Below, in pieces: positions 42,032 through 51,440 of a stretch of DNA of 64,000 bases. Position numbers and translations under genes: made by a program. This DNA is from Tichowtungia sp964398915 (GTDB lineage Bacteria; Verrucomicrobiota; Kiritimatiellia; Kiritimatiellales; Tichowtungiaceae), in NCBI GenBank assembly GCA_964398915.1, contig CAYNOR010000004.1:1-64000 (forward strand), given 5' to 3'. How positions within the stretch are numbered: the stretch's first letter is position 1; the number at the start of each line of letters is the position of its first letter. Below the pieces are notes generated by a model. The model was not told the DNA's origin, ran no database searches, and worked only from the letters and a program-made list of their open reading frames with translations.

Positions 42032-43152
42032 AGCTCGCCTTTATTAAACAAAAGAATGTTCCGTTCGGCGGCGGTGAAGGATATGTGCGCCGTTTGATGA
42101 AGGGATGTGCGCAGAACGGGCATGAGGTGCATTTGATTACCACCTTTTGGCCGGAGGGTGATTTTGGTTTCCCGGTAACGGTTCATGCGGTTTCCATTAA
42201 TCGTCGTTCGCGCCGCACAAGGCTTTTTTCTTTTGCTGAATCAGTCCGTCAGTGTGTCGATGCCGGGGACTTTGATTGTGTTTTCAGTCTGGAGCGCACG
42301 GCAAGTCAGCATATCTGGCGGGCGGGTGAGGGGGTTCATAAAGTCTGGCTGGAACATCGTGCCGAATTTGAGCCGGGATGGAAAACCTGGTTTAATGCGC
42401 ATAGTTCCGGACATCATGCCTATCTGGAAATGGAGGAGCGGTGTGTGCTTTCTACACCTCACATTATCGCAAATTCGAACATGGTTAAAGGGTATCTCCA
42501 TCGTGTTTATCCTGACCTGAGCGCAACGGTTCATGTGATTCATAATGGGTGCGACACATCCTTTTTTACGCCGGACGGCCGGGTCGAAAGCCGTTGTGAG
42601 ATTGCTTCCCGTCACGGTCTGGATACTGCTGTTCCGTTGATTCTTTTCCCTGGAAGTGACTGGGTGCGCAAAGGTCTGCGTCAGGCATTTCTGGTTCTGG
42701 CCGGTGTGCCGGAAGCTCGGCTGATCGTGGCCGGGCGCGGCAATCCGGTTCCGTGGATGAAGCTTGCGCAGAAACTTGGCGTATCCGGGCGCGTTATTTT
42801 TGCTCCGCCGACGACGGGCCTGCGCACGTATTACCGCGCGGCGGATGTTGTACTGCTGCCGACATGGAGCGACCCGTTTGCCAATGTCAGTCTGGAGTCG
42901 ATTGCCTGCGGTACGCCATTTGTCACGACAGCCTACAATGGCGGGTGCGAAATTGTGAAACAGGGCGAAAACGGCTTTATCGCAAAAAATCCGACAGAGG
43001 TGGACGTCCTGTCCGCCGGAGTGACGGCTTTATTAGCACAGCGCAATGATCCCGGCCGGGCGCAGGCGGTTTGTGCCAGTGTTGCGGATTGTACGCTGGA
43101 GCGAAACTGGGCAGAAACGCTGGATGTGATCCGGCTAGCGGCGGAGTGCTGA
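42028..43152 (+). CDS. Glycosyltransferase family 4 (WaaG-like)
   Basis: 374 residues, GT-B fold. N-terminal GGGEGYVRRLMKG acceptor-side loop; C-terminal LFPGSDWVRKGLRQAFLVL and the nucleotide-sugar motif PTWSDPFANVSLESIACGTP with the Glu-x7-Glu pattern. Resembles LPS core glucosyltransferase WaaG. Flanked by kinases on both sides with ATGA-type overlaps, as in Pseudomonas core operons. Confidence 0.88.
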   Translation: MKLAFIKQKNVPFGGGEGYVRRLMKGCAQNGHEVHLITTFWPEGDFGFPVTVHAVSINRRSRRTRLFSFAESVRQCVDAGDFDCVFSLERTASQHIWRAGEGVHKVWLEHRAEFEPGWKTWFNAHSSGHHAYLEMEERCVLSTPHIIANSNMVKGYLHRVYPDLSATVHVIHNGCDTSFFTPDGRVESRCEIASRHGLDTAVPLILFPGSDWVRKGLRQAFLVLAGVPEARLIVAGRGNPVPWMKLAQKLGVSGRVIFAPPTTGLRTYYRAADVVLLPTWSDPFANVSLESIACGTPFVTTAYNGGCEIVKQGENGFIAKNPTEVDVLSAGVTALLAQRNDPGRAQAVCASVADCTLERNWAETLDVIRLAAEC

Positions 43153-43943
43153 TGGATCCGGTTAAAAGCATCAATGGCTGGACGATGCAGAGTCGGATGC
43201 CGGATGAATTCATCTGGCTTTGCTGCATGGATCCGAAAGATCGGTCGGCTGGGTTTGAACAAATTGCCCGTTCGCATAACCGGACATTGGTCTGCCGGTT
43301 TAATTACGACGGGAAAAACTACTACTACAAAGAATACTTTTTTCCGGGGTTGTATAAACTGCTCAAGGATATGCTGCGCGGATTCTGGAATGAACGTGCC
43401 GCACGGGTTCATGCGCAGCTTGAGCAGGCCGGATTTTTGGTGGCACATGTGTCGGCCATTGGCGCAAAAGGCTGGCAGAGGTTTATGGTTACGGAAGAGG
43501 TTTCCGGAGAGCCATTACGAAACTTCCGCCAGAAGTTGAGCCGCCCGGAAAAGTTTACCTTGATGCAGCAGTACGGAGAGATGATCGGCAGACTTCACCA
43601 GTGCGGCTTTTCCCATGGGGATCTGCGTTGGGGGAATATTCTGGTTTCTCAGAAAAGCGGACAATATAAATTTGTACTGATTGACAACGAACGGACGCAA
43701 TTTTACCGTCGGGGGATTCCTCAACGGCTGTGTATCAAAAATCTGGTGCATACCCGTTATTCAGGGGTTTCCGAAGGGATGGATGAAGCGGAGTGGCTTG
43801 TATTTTTTAACGCATATTGCGATGCGTTTTCCCGCGCTGGCAGGAGCCGGATCCGGTGGGAAACCAATATGGACCGCAAGTTGAAGCAGCGTATCGGGCG
43901 CGGTAATAAAAAGAGTGAGCGACTGGCAGTCCAAAGAAGTTGA
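43152..43943 (+). CDS. LPS-core kinase-like protein
   Basis: 263 residues from the ATG at 43152 (overlaps the GT4 stop). TLVCRFNYDGKNYYYKEYF has the ATP Lys, FSHGDLRWGNILV near 153-165 the catalytic loop, and VLIDNERTQF the metal-binding Asp. Similar to the kinases at 45489 and 55766. Probably phosphorylates a heptose or another core sugar, by family. Confidence 0.82.
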   Translation: MDPVKSINGWTMQSRMPDEFIWLCCMDPKDRSAGFEQIARSHNRTLVCRFNYDGKNYYYKEYFFPGLYKLLKDMLRGFWNERAARVHAQLEQAGFLVAHVSAIGAKGWQRFMVTEEVSGEPLRNFRQKLSRPEKFTLMQQYGEMIGRLHQCGFSHGDLRWGNILVSQKSGQYKFVLIDNERTQFYRRGIPQRLCIKNLVHTRYSGVSEGMDEAEWLVFFNAYCDAFSRAGRSRIRWETNMDRKLKQRIGRGNKKSERLAVQRS

Positions 43944-44141
43944 GTCGCATTTGCTGTTGCAGTCCTTTATCGATAGAAAGCGGGTTTGATTGGTTTTGTG
44001 CTGTTTCTTGGCCGTTATCATCATTTTTTATATCTCGCAAAGGGCGCAGGCCCGTTGGGGTCTTTACCGTGATCTTGCTTTCCAGTGTGCTGGCAGGTAA
44101 CAATACGCACCTTCTAAAAATAATTACAGAGATAGGAAAAT

Positions 44142-45425
44142 ATGAACTTTTCAGATTTAAAAATTGGTGTGATCGGGCTCGGATATGTCGGGCTTCCTCT
44201 GGCGGTGGAGTTCGGTAAAAAGTATTCTACCGTTGGATTTGATGTGAGACAGACGCGTATTGAGGAGCTGAAAAACGGCCATGATTCTACACAGGAAACG
44301 GATTCCGAAGAATTTGTTTCTGCGCGGCGATTAACTTTTTCAATTGATAGTCAGGATTTGGCGGCTTGCAATTGTTATATCGTCACGGTACCCACACCGG
44401 TTGACAGTTCAAACCGTCCGGATTTGACTCCGCTTAAACGGGCCAGTGAAACCATCGGCAAGGTGATTTCAAAAGGCGATGTGGTAATTTATGAATCTAC
44501 GGTGTATCCGGGAGCGACGGAAGAAGACTGTATTCCGGTGATTGAGGCGGTTAGCGGGCTCAAATTTAATACAGACTTTTTTGCTGGTTATAGTCCGGAA
44601 CGGATCAATCCAGGCGATAAGCAACGCCGGCTGACAAACATCGTCAAAATCACATCCGGCTCAACGCCTGAAACTGCGGATTTTGTAGACATGCTCTATC
44701 GCAGTATTTTAGAAGTAGAAACTCATAAAGCATCATCGATTAAAGTAGCAGAAGCGGCCAAGGTAATCGAAAATACCCAGCGTGATGTCAATATTGCTTT
44801 AATTAATGAGCTTGCCAAAATATTCAGCTACATGGGTATTGATACCTTGGAGGTGCTGGAGGCCGCTGGTACAAAATGGAATTTTCTACCATTCCGGCCC
44901 GGACTGGTTGGCGGGCACTGTATTGGAGTTGATCCCTATTATTTGACGTTCAAAGCGGAATCGGTTGGTTATCATCCGGAAATGATTTTAGCTGAGCGCC
45001 GGGTTAACGACAGCATGGGTGGATTTATCGTAGATCAGGTTGTGAAATTAATGCTAAAAAAGAGGATTCACATTTCCGGATCAAACGTTCTGATCCTTGG
45101 GCTTACGTTTAAAGAAAATTGTCCCGATATTCGCAATACCCGGGTCACGGATATTGTTGATGGGCTTCAGTCCTATGGTGCCCACGTATCTGTTTATGAT
45201 CCGTGGGCCGATCCGTCCGAAGTTCGCAACGAATATGGTATTGAACTTCTTGAAGACATCTGTGCTCCGGCTTCAGGCGGCTACGATGCCGTTATACTGG
45301 CGGTGGCACATAATGAATTTAAAAAGTTAAATGTGACGGAACTTCGCAACCTATGTGTCGAGAACAGCGTTATCTATGACATAAAAAGTATTTTTCCGAG
45401 AGCTATGATTGATGGGCGCTTGTAG
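44142..45425 (+). CDS. UDP-N-acetylhexosamine dehydrogenase (TviB/WbpO family)
   Basis: 427 residues. Oxidises UDP-HexNAc to the uronic acid for surface polysaccharide. GVIGLGYVGLPLAVEFGK (NAD-binding), ESTVYPGATEEDCIPV, and GGHCIGVDPYYL with the catalytic Cys. Promoter-like AT-rich sequence precedes it; 198-bp gap with no gene to the upstream kinase. Confidence 0.92.
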   Translation: MNFSDLKIGVIGLGYVGLPLAVEFGKKYSTVGFDVRQTRIEELKNGHDSTQETDSEEFVSARRLTFSIDSQDLAACNCYIVTVPTPVDSSNRPDLTPLKRASETIGKVISKGDVVIYESTVYPGATEEDCIPVIEAVSGLKFNTDFFAGYSPERINPGDKQRRLTNIVKITSGSTPETADFVDMLYRSILEVETHKASSIKVAEAAKVIENTQRDVNIALINELAKIFSYMGIDTLEVLEAAGTKWNFLPFRPGLVGGHCIGVDPYYLTFKAESVGYHPEMILAERRVNDSMGGFIVDQVVKLMLKKRIHISGSNVLILGLTFKENCPDIRNTRVTDIVDGLQSYGAHVSVYDPWADPSEVRNEYGIELLEDICAPASGGYDAVILAVAHNEFKKLNVTELRNLCVENSVIYDIKSIFPRAMIDGRL

Positions 45426-45488
45426 TTTAGGTGCTCATTGATAAAAGAGTGTTTTCTTTTCCACGTATTGTTTTGAATAAACCGCAGG

Positions 45489-46304
45489 ATGTTCCATAGG
45501 ACGAGCTGTTCTGCGGGGGAGATGTCTAAAGTGCTGCAAAATCACAAACGGAAAGAATGGCGAAAGTGTGATCTGGCAACGGAGGAAATTCTGGCGGCAA
45601 TCGACCGTGTTTATTCTGATCCGGCGATCGCGTCCCAACGGTTTTTTGATGCCGGACCGGTCAAGAGGATTCACATCAGTAAACGGGCTGATTTGCTGGT
45701 CATCAAGGCAGGTGGACGATCAGTATGTGTTAAATATTTTCACGACAGCCGCCTGTGGGTCAAAATCCGGACATTGATCGGGCTGGCCAAGGGCCGCCGG
45801 GGCTACGTTGCGGGCCTGCGTGTTGCAAAGGCGGGGGTGAGGGTGCCGGATCAGCTGGTTTGTGTGGAATGTCGTCCGTTCGGCCCGACGATTGTGGTGA
45901 TGGAAATGCTGGAAAATGTCCGCACGGTAGCCGGCTGGTTTTTTAATCACCGGAGTGAGAAAGGTCCGGTTGTGATTCCGCGCACTCTAATTGATCAATT
46001 TGCCGCATTTACAGCGAATCTGCATCGCCAGCGGATATTTCACTGTGATTTTTCACCGCGCAATGTGATGGTGCAGGAGCAAGATGGCATCTTGCAGTTT
46101 GTGCTGATTGATTTGGAGGATTTACGTTTCGGGCGGTCTCGGAATTCCCGCCGTTGTATTCAAAATCTAGCGAGGTTTGCGAGGGAGACGGTTCCGCATA
46201 TTTCAATTTACACGGTTATGAGATTTTTGAACGCCTATATCCGGGCAATGGAATGGAACGATCGGCCCTCCAGTCTGGCTCGCAAGATCATGAGTACTAC
46301 CTGA
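45489..46304 (+). CDS. LPS-core kinase-like protein
   Basis: 271 residues (an ATG at 45522 is an alternative start). ADLLVIKAGGRSVCVKYF with the ATP Lys, IFHCDFSPRNVMVQ near 182-195 as the catalytic loop (HCD form), and VLIDLEDLRF. Runs convergent to the 46337 gene. Same family as its neighbours. Confidence 0.82.
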   Translation: MFHRTSCSAGEMSKVLQNHKRKEWRKCDLATEEILAAIDRVYSDPAIASQRFFDAGPVKRIHISKRADLLVIKAGGRSVCVKYFHDSRLWVKIRTLIGLAKGRRGYVAGLRVAKAGVRVPDQLVCVECRPFGPTIVVMEMLENVRTVAGWFFNHRSEKGPVVIPRTLIDQFAAFTANLHRQRIFHCDFSPRNVMVQEQDGILQFVLIDLEDLRFGRSRNSRRCIQNLARFARETVPHISIYTVMRFLNAYIRAMEWNDRPSSLARKIMSTT

Positions 46305-46336
46305 TAACTTTTACCGGATAATCCGTGAGTCTGCTC

Positions 46337-47656
46337 TTACAATCCCATCGAAGTGAATTTTTCTTCCCATGCCCGGACATCAGACGGTTTGATGGTTTTT
46401 TCGTAGCCCTGATATTTTTTGGCGCATTTTTCCGGTTGCAGGGCGTGACGCAGCGCCAGAGACGGCTCATAGGTGCAGGGAAGGTTTATTTTTTTCAGTA
46501 ATTTGAGCCGGAGGCCTCGGCGGATGTCTCCAAAAGAGAATTTTGAAAAGTTCGGGGTCAGCTGTTGTTCAACAATGCTTTTGAGCAGAGCGGCAAATTT
46601 TTCGCAAACATGTCCGTCAGGCGTATTGCACCATTTCTGGAGATGTTCTTTGCGCGGTTCGTTGAATTGTTCCGGTTCGGGGTGCTCAAACAGTGCATTG
46701 ATCAATCCTGGAATTTTTTCAGGACTGCTACAGACTGTGGTTAATTTTTCGGTGAATTCCTGATGAAATACTGGGTCAGTGGTCAGGTGTATGTCGATGG
46801 TGGGTTTTTGTGCGACCCACGATTCCAATGATGTTGTGCATGTATCGCGGGCAATTTCAAGATCACACTCCATGATTAGATCGGGTATATTGCCTTGCCG
46901 ATCATAACGGACACGCGCTTTGATTTTTTCGTCCAGTGTTTTATACCATTGCTCATAGGGGGCAGGGTCTTCACTGGGATGCGGACGCAAAATGAACTCA
47001 TATTCAGTTTTCTTAACGGCGGCATTTAGAAAGTCAAAAAAGCGCACACGGGCTTCCCGGTCAATGGCAACGAGTCGTTTCCAGTCGCGATAAGCTGGCA
47101 CGGCATCGCTCCAGCGATCAAAGAACCGTGCGGCTGCTTCCTGCGAAAAATCATGGAACTTTGAGAAACCGAAGTTAGTGCAAAACAGCACTTTTTTGCG
47201 GGGTTCCGCTTTGAATTGTTTTGCCAGTGGCGGAAAGTAGAAGTCGAAGCGGGGAATACCGATAACATGTGTCTGAACTCTGCGATCCTGCAAAGCCTGC
47301 TTAATGGCGTCGGCGTGTACATCGTTCCAGCAGAAAAAATGGTCAATATGGGATCCGTTGTGGAAGCGTGATGCGTTAAAATCGAGAATTTCTTTTTGAT
47401 AGAGGATGCCCTCATTCGGCAAGACGGCAGTTAAAATTCCTCTGTGGTGAAGTTCTTGAGAATATTTTTCAAGGTGTCCGGCGTTGAGGTGATTGAAAAT
47501 AATCATATCCGGCTTATGAGCCCAGAGAACACTGCGCCATGCGCCAAGAGGCTCCAGTTTACAGCGGACACCGATTTTTTTTAAGTGATGTGCGATGAGC
47601 GCTGCGCCGGGGAGGTCTCGGCGTTTATTATCGACCAGTATGACAATTGTTTTCAT
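46337..47656 (-). CDS. Surface carbohydrate biosynthesis protein
   Basis: 439 residues, predicted cytoplasmic GT-B-like protein. Begins MKTIVILVDNKRRDLPGAAL and has FILRPHPSEDPAPYEQW, a HPSE motif seen in surface-polysaccharide biosynthesis and CDP-glycerol transferase-like proteins, then RDTCTTSLESWVAQKPTI. Enzymatic role uncertain. Probably in one transcript with the 47665 kinase (8-bp gap). Confidence 0.7.
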   Translation of the reverse strand: MKTIVILVDNKRRDLPGAALIAHHLKKIGVRCKLEPLGAWRSVLWAHKPDMIIFNHLNAGHLEKYSQELHHRGILTAVLPNEGILYQKEILDFNASRFHNGSHIDHFFCWNDVHADAIKQALQDRRVQTHVIGIPRFDFYFPPLAKQFKAEPRKKVLFCTNFGFSKFHDFSQEAAARFFDRWSDAVPAYRDWKRLVAIDREARVRFFDFLNAAVKKTEYEFILRPHPSEDPAPYEQWYKTLDEKIKARVRYDRQGNIPDLIMECDLEIARDTCTTSLESWVAQKPTIDIHLTTDPVFHQEFTEKLTTVCSSPEKIPGLINALFEHPEPEQFNEPRKEHLQKWCNTPDGHVCEKFAALLKSIVEQQLTPNFSKFSFGDIRRGLRLKLLKKINLPCTYEPSLALRHALQPEKCAKKYQGYEKTIKPSDVRAWEEKFTSMGL

Positions 47657-47664
47657 TGCGGTTT

Positions 47665-48477
47665 TTATTTTTTACGGCGCAGTTTTGCTGCGTGTTGTTT
47701 GATTCGAAGAGCTTTTTTTTCTACTGTGCGCCAGATTTTCATATGCACTGGGTGGACCGTTCTGTAGGTCTGCTGAAACAGAGCAATCTCATTGGCGCTG
47801 ATAAAGGGTGCCAGAGAAAAATGAATTTGCGCGAGGTCTTTGATGATCCAGCGCCGGGCAAGGTGTTTTTGCATGATGACGCGCTGGAGATCGATCAGAT
47901 AGATGGCATCGTCTTCATCGGGCTTGATGAAAATATGTACGAGATAAAAGTCCTGATGAGCCAAACCGGCGCAGTGCATTTTCGCAGCGTATTCAGCGAT
48001 TTTGATTATCAGATTCCGGCGTCGCTCCAGATCAGTTTTTAGTTCGTTCCGGAACAGTTCCGAAGCTCGCACATAGTCTTTGATTCCTAGCGTCAAATTG
48101 CAGGTTTTGTCGGCAAAAAAGCCGGCGGCAACCGGGGTCATTGTGTTTAATCCCTCACGATGAAACGCGCAGAGAGCATTCCATTCGTGCATGGCTCCGC
48201 TGCTGAAAACCGGCTTAAGGGAAAGGGCGCATTTAACACGATCTTTTATAGAGGGTTTGAGGTAGCGTTTGATGTAAAACTCGATCTCGGGTCCGCTGGC
48301 GGAATCTTTTAGAAAAATTCGACTGGTCCCCCGTTCTTTGAGGACATTTTTGACCGGTTCGCTCGTCATTTCGTAGAGCGACCGGACGGAGGCAATTCTG
48401 TTATAGTGCAGAAATGACTCGAATACCGCATTGATACGGAAAGAACGGGTTGAAGTTGCTGAAAGTTGGATTTCCAT
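47665..48477 (-). CDS. LPS heptose kinase-like protein (WaaP/RfaP family)
   Basis: 270 residues: FYIKRYLKPS (ATP Lys 70), AHQDFYLVHIF (173-183) as the catalytic loop, LIDLQRV (194-200) for the metal-binding Asp and the WaaP-like HLARRWIIKDLAQIHFS. This is closest to true WaaP among the six. Divergent from pseB with a 90-bp gap. Confidence 0.85.
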   Translation of the reverse strand: MEIQLSATSTRSFRINAVFESFLHYNRIASVRSLYEMTSEPVKNVLKERGTSRIFLKDSASGPEIEFYIKRYLKPSIKDRVKCALSLKPVFSSGAMHEWNALCAFHREGLNTMTPVAAGFFADKTCNLTLGIKDYVRASELFRNELKTDLERRRNLIIKIAEYAAKMHCAGLAHQDFYLVHIFIKPDEDDAIYLIDLQRVIMQKHLARRWIIKDLAQIHFSLAPFISANEIALFQQTYRTVHPVHMKIWRTVEKKALRIKQHAAKLRRKK

Positions 48478-48567
48478 ATGTTTTGCTAACGTGCTATAAA
48501 GCGACCCTGTTTATAACAGAAAAAACAGATTATCCATTAAATTATCTGCAAAACAGCAACAGACAGG

Positions 48568-49614
48568 ATGAGAATGATAAATTTCGGACGTTCAGACATA
48601 TTAAATGGTTCCCGCATTTTGATTACCGGCGGAACCGGATCGCTGGGTAAAAAACTGACACGCATGCTGCTCGACAGCACAAAAGACTCAAAAATCGTTG
48701 TCTTCAGCCGCGATGAGTTCAAACAATTCGAAATGCGTACAACTTATTCTTCGGAAGAACAGGAACGGCTGCGCTTTTTTATCGGGGATGTCCGTGATGC
48801 GGAACGGCTTAAGCGAGCTATGGTCGGGGTGGATTATGTTATTCATGCTGCGGCGCTCAAGCAGGTGGATACCGCTGAATATAATCCGGGCGAATGCATC
48901 AAGACGAATGTGGATGGAGCAGAAAATGTTATTGAAGCTGCGCTTTCTGCTGGCGTCAAGGGTGTGGTCGCGCTGTCCACAGATAAAGCCTGTGCGCCAA
49001 TTAATCTTTACGGAGCAACCAAACTGGTTTCCGATAAGCTGTTTGTTGCTGCGAACAACATTAAGGGTGAACATAAGATCCGTTTCAGTGTGGTTCGTTA
49101 CGGTAATGTTATGGGATCGCGGGGTTCGGTCATACCTTTCTTCATGAAACAACGCGAGAAGGGATTTCTGCCGATTACCCATAAGGAGATGACCCGTTTT
49201 AATATTTCGCTGGATGAAGGGGCTGAGCTGGTTGTTTTTGCCCTTCATAATCAGCTTGGTGGGGAGATTTTTGTGCCGAAAATCCCATCTTACCGGATTC
49301 TTGATGTAGCCAAGGCTGTCGCGCCCGGATGCGAGCTTCGTGATGTCGGAATCCGTCCTGGTGAAAAACTGCATGAGGAAATGATTACGGCAACAGACTC
49401 ACTGGATACGATAGATCTTGGCAAGTACTACGCCATCCTTCCTTCGATTTCTTTCAGCTATACACGGGAAGACTATATGAAACATCACAACGCCGTGCGT
49501 GTTCCTGATGGATTTGCTTATAATTCAGGTACAAATAGCGAATGGGAAACGGTGGAAAGTCTGAGACAGAAAATTTTGGAGTACGTCGACAGTAAATTTT
49601 CTGTCGAGGGTTGA
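48568..49614 (+). CDS. pseB: UDP-N-acetylglucosamine 4,6-dehydratase (inverting), PseB
   Basis: First step of pseudaminic-acid synthesis. 348 residues of the FlaA1/PseB SDR type: GGTGSLGK (21-28), Asp139-Lys140 and Tyr148-x3-Lys152 (DKACAPINLYGATK) as the catalytic set, PGEKLHEEM. The stop codon is at the edge of the left 7-nt array of the four-helix-bundle element; pseC follows after that element. Confidence 0.93.
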   Translation: MRMINFGRSDILNGSRILITGGTGSLGKKLTRMLLDSTKDSKIVVFSRDEFKQFEMRTTYSSEEQERLRFFIGDVRDAERLKRAMVGVDYVIHAAALKQVDTAEYNPGECIKTNVDGAENVIEAALSAGVKGVVALSTDKACAPINLYGATKLVSDKLFVAANNIKGEHKIRFSVVRYGNVMGSRGSVIPFFMKQREKGFLPITHKEMTRFNISLDEGAELVVFALHNQLGGEIFVPKIPSYRILDVAKAVAPGCELRDVGIRPGEKLHEEMITATDSLDTIDLGKYYAILPSISFSYTREDYMKHHNAVRVPDGFAYNSGTNSEWETVESLRQKILEYVDSKFSVEG

Positions 49615-49743
49615 AGGCGGAAACCTGAGGGTTGAAGAAGGGCTGACGGTGGAAACCTGAGACCTGAAGGAAAGGGTGGAAGGGCGGAAGCTTGAAGGGA
49701 GAAGGGCTGAGGGCGGAAACCTGAGACCTGAAGAAGGGGGAGA
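49610..49743 (+). repeat. 7-nt-period array, left arm (locus C)
   Basis: Purine-rich units GTTGAAG, GCGGAAA, CCTGAGG, GTTGAAG, later CCTGAGA, CCTGAAG, GTGGAAG, GGCTGAG in mostly exact 7-nt phase. The words AACCTGA, CCTGAAG and GGCTGA recur as reverse complements in the right arm. Confidence 0.82.
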
Positions 49744-50121
49744 ATGTCAGATAAATCAGAAAGAAAGGATGATTTGCGTGCAAGAACCAAGTGGTATGCA
49801 CGCATCACGATCCGACTGTTTGTTGAACTGCAGAAACTGAAACAGGAAGAGTTGCGAATTCTAGGCCGACAGTTTCTTCGGTCTGGAACATCTGTGGCAG
49901 CTAACTATCGTGAGGCATCTCGAGCGCGAAGTGATGCAGAGTTTATTTCTAAAATTGAAACATGTTCTCAAGAGGCGGATGAAACACTACTTTGGATGGA
50001 ACTGTTAAGTGAAGAATGTGGAATTAAATCAGAAAATCTCAATTTCCTTTTAAAAGAGTCTGATGAATTAATTGCCATTTTCACTACGATGTCAAAAAAC
50101 GTCAAAAAACGCATAAAATGA
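49744..50121 (+). CDS. Four-helix-bundle protein (23S rRNA intervening-sequence / S23 family)
   Basis: 125 residues with WYARITIRLFVELQKLK, FLRSGTSVAANYREASRAR and FISKIETCSQEADETLLW, the S23 family landmarks. It is inserted between pseB and pseC, which are normally adjacent, and sits between inverted 7-nt-period arrays. Its stop overlaps the pseC start (ATGA). Paralogue of the gene at 36980. Confidence 0.92.
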   Translation: MSDKSERKDDLRARTKWYARITIRLFVELQKLKQEELRILGRQFLRSGTSVAANYREASRARSDAEFISKIETCSQEADETLLWMELLSEECGIKSENLNFLLKESDELIAIFTTMSKNVKKRIK

Positions 50122-51440
50122 AAAAGCCCTTCCATCAAACGCCTCAGGTTTCATCCCTCATCCCTCATCCCTCATCCATGTCGGATTCAGGTTTCAGGTC
50201 TCCTCCTTCAGCCTTATCCGTCATCCCTTATGGCCGGCAGTCAATTGACGAACAGGATATCCAAGCCGTTGTTGAAGTATTGCGCGGCGACTGGCTGACC
50301 TGCGGTCCGGCTGTGACGCAGTTTGAGGATGTTGTCCGCGAATATATCGGGGTTAAGCATGCCATTGCCGTCAGCAACGGAACGGCCGCTTTGCATCTCT
50401 GTTGCATGGCGCTAGATGTTCAGCCCGGGGATGTCGGTGTGACTTCGCCGTTAACATTTCTGGCTTCGGCTAATTGCATTGCCTATTGCGGCGGACGTCC
50501 GGATTTTGTTGATATTAATCCAGAGACCTACTGTTTGAGTCCGGATCGGCTTGAGGAATATATCAAACGAAATGGCGTGCCGAAAGTGGTGATCCCGGTG
50601 GACTTCGCCGGGGTTCCTGCTGATCTGCCGCGTATTTATGAAATGGCTAAACAGTATGGATTTGCTGTAATCGAGGATGCTGCGCATTCTATCGGCAGTA
50701 CCTATATTCATAAGGGCGAAACCATTCATTGCGGTGCCTGTGTCCATTCGGATCTGGCTATTTTTTCTTTTCACCCTGTCAAGACCGTAACAGCGGGTGA
50801 GGGGGGAATGGTGCTCACGAATGATGATGCATTGGCTCATCGGATTCGGATGCTGACCAGTCATGGCATGGAGCGCGATGTGAATCTTTTTCAGCCTTGG
50901 TCGATTCGTAATACGGACGGTTGCCTACTGGATCATCCTGATGCCGAGAGAACTGTTGGAGAAAAAGCCCCGTGGCTTTATCAGCAGCAGGTGCTGGGCT
51001 ACAATTACAGAATTACCGACATTCAATGTGCATTGGGGACATCTCAATTCCGGCGGCTTGATGGAATTGTAAAACGTCGCCGTGAAATCGTTGATTGTTA
51101 TCAGACCGCTTTTTCTCAGAATGATCAACTAATCTGTCCGCCGTGTCCTGAAGGAACTGCCCCGGCTTATCACCTGTATGTTTTGCGATTTAAAGAAAAG
51201 GCGGAGGTATTGCGTGTAACGGCATGCTCAACGTTGCGTGAAAATGGTATTTTTGCTCAGGTGCATTATCTTCCGGTTTATCTGCAGCCGTGGTATCAGC
51301 GGCAGTATGGCTATGCGCGAGCGAAATGTCCGGAGGCTGAAGCAGTTTATGCCAACGGCTTAAGTATTCCGCTTTATCCATCCATGCTGAACGTCGACGT
51401 CGAAAAGGTAGTCAGTATAATCAACAGGTTCACCGAATGA
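50118..51440 (+). CDS. pseC: UDP-4-amino-4,6-dideoxy-sugar transaminase PseC
   Basis: PLP aminotransferase for the second pseudaminic step. 440 residues of the DegT family: GRQSIDEQDIQAVVEVLRGD start of homology, SNGTAALHLC, SFHPVKTVTAGEGG with the PLP Lys. Homology begins at about residue 37 (IPYGRQ); the first 36 residues are translated from the right repeat array, including HPSS and SPPS stretches. The native start has been replaced by the ATG at 50118. Confidence 0.92.
   Translation: MKKPFHQTPQVSSLIPHPSSMSDSGFRSPPSALSVIPYGRQSIDEQDIQAVVEVLRGDWLTCGPAVTQFEDVVREYIGVKHAIAVSNGTAALHLCCMALDVQPGDVGVTSPLTFLASANCIAYCGGRPDFVDINPETYCLSPDRLEEYIKRNGVPKVVIPVDFAGVPADLPRIYEMAKQYGFAVIEDAAHSIGSTYIHKGETIHCGACVHSDLAIFSFHPVKTVTAGEGGMVLTNDDALAHRIRMLTSHGMERDVNLFQPWSIRNTDGCLLDHPDAERTVGEKAPWLYQQQVLGYNYRITDIQCALGTSQFRRLDGIVKRRREIVDCYQTAFSQNDQLICPPCPEGTAPAYHLYVLRFKEKAEVLRVTACSTLRENGIFAQVHYLPVYLQPWYQRQYGYARAKCPEAEAVYANGLSIPLYPSMLNVDVEKVVSIINRFTE
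50128..50227 (+). repeat. 7-nt-period array, right arm (locus C), translated as the pseC leader
   Basis: TCATCCC three times, TCATCCA, TGTCGGA, TTCAGGT twice, CTCCTCC, TTCAGCC, TTATCCG, TCATCCC in exact 7-nt phase from 50151; CCTTCCA, TCAAACG, CCTCAGG before a 2-base slip. TTCAGGT is complementary to the left-arm ACCTGAA. Confidence 0.85.

Noticed and set aside
46079..46095. Palindrome GCAAGATG/CATCTTGC in the 45489 kinase
   Set aside because: It codes a segment expected in the kinase family (EQDGILQFVLID) and lacks the TC-type loop; probably chance.
49587..49606. CGACAG/CTGTCG hairpin at the end of pseB considered as a terminator
   Set aside because: Short stem, no T-run, and within the pseB coding sequence.
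49610..50227. Arrays considered as a CRISPR
   Set aside because: Units are 7 nt, adjacent and degenerate, with no spacers and no cas genes.
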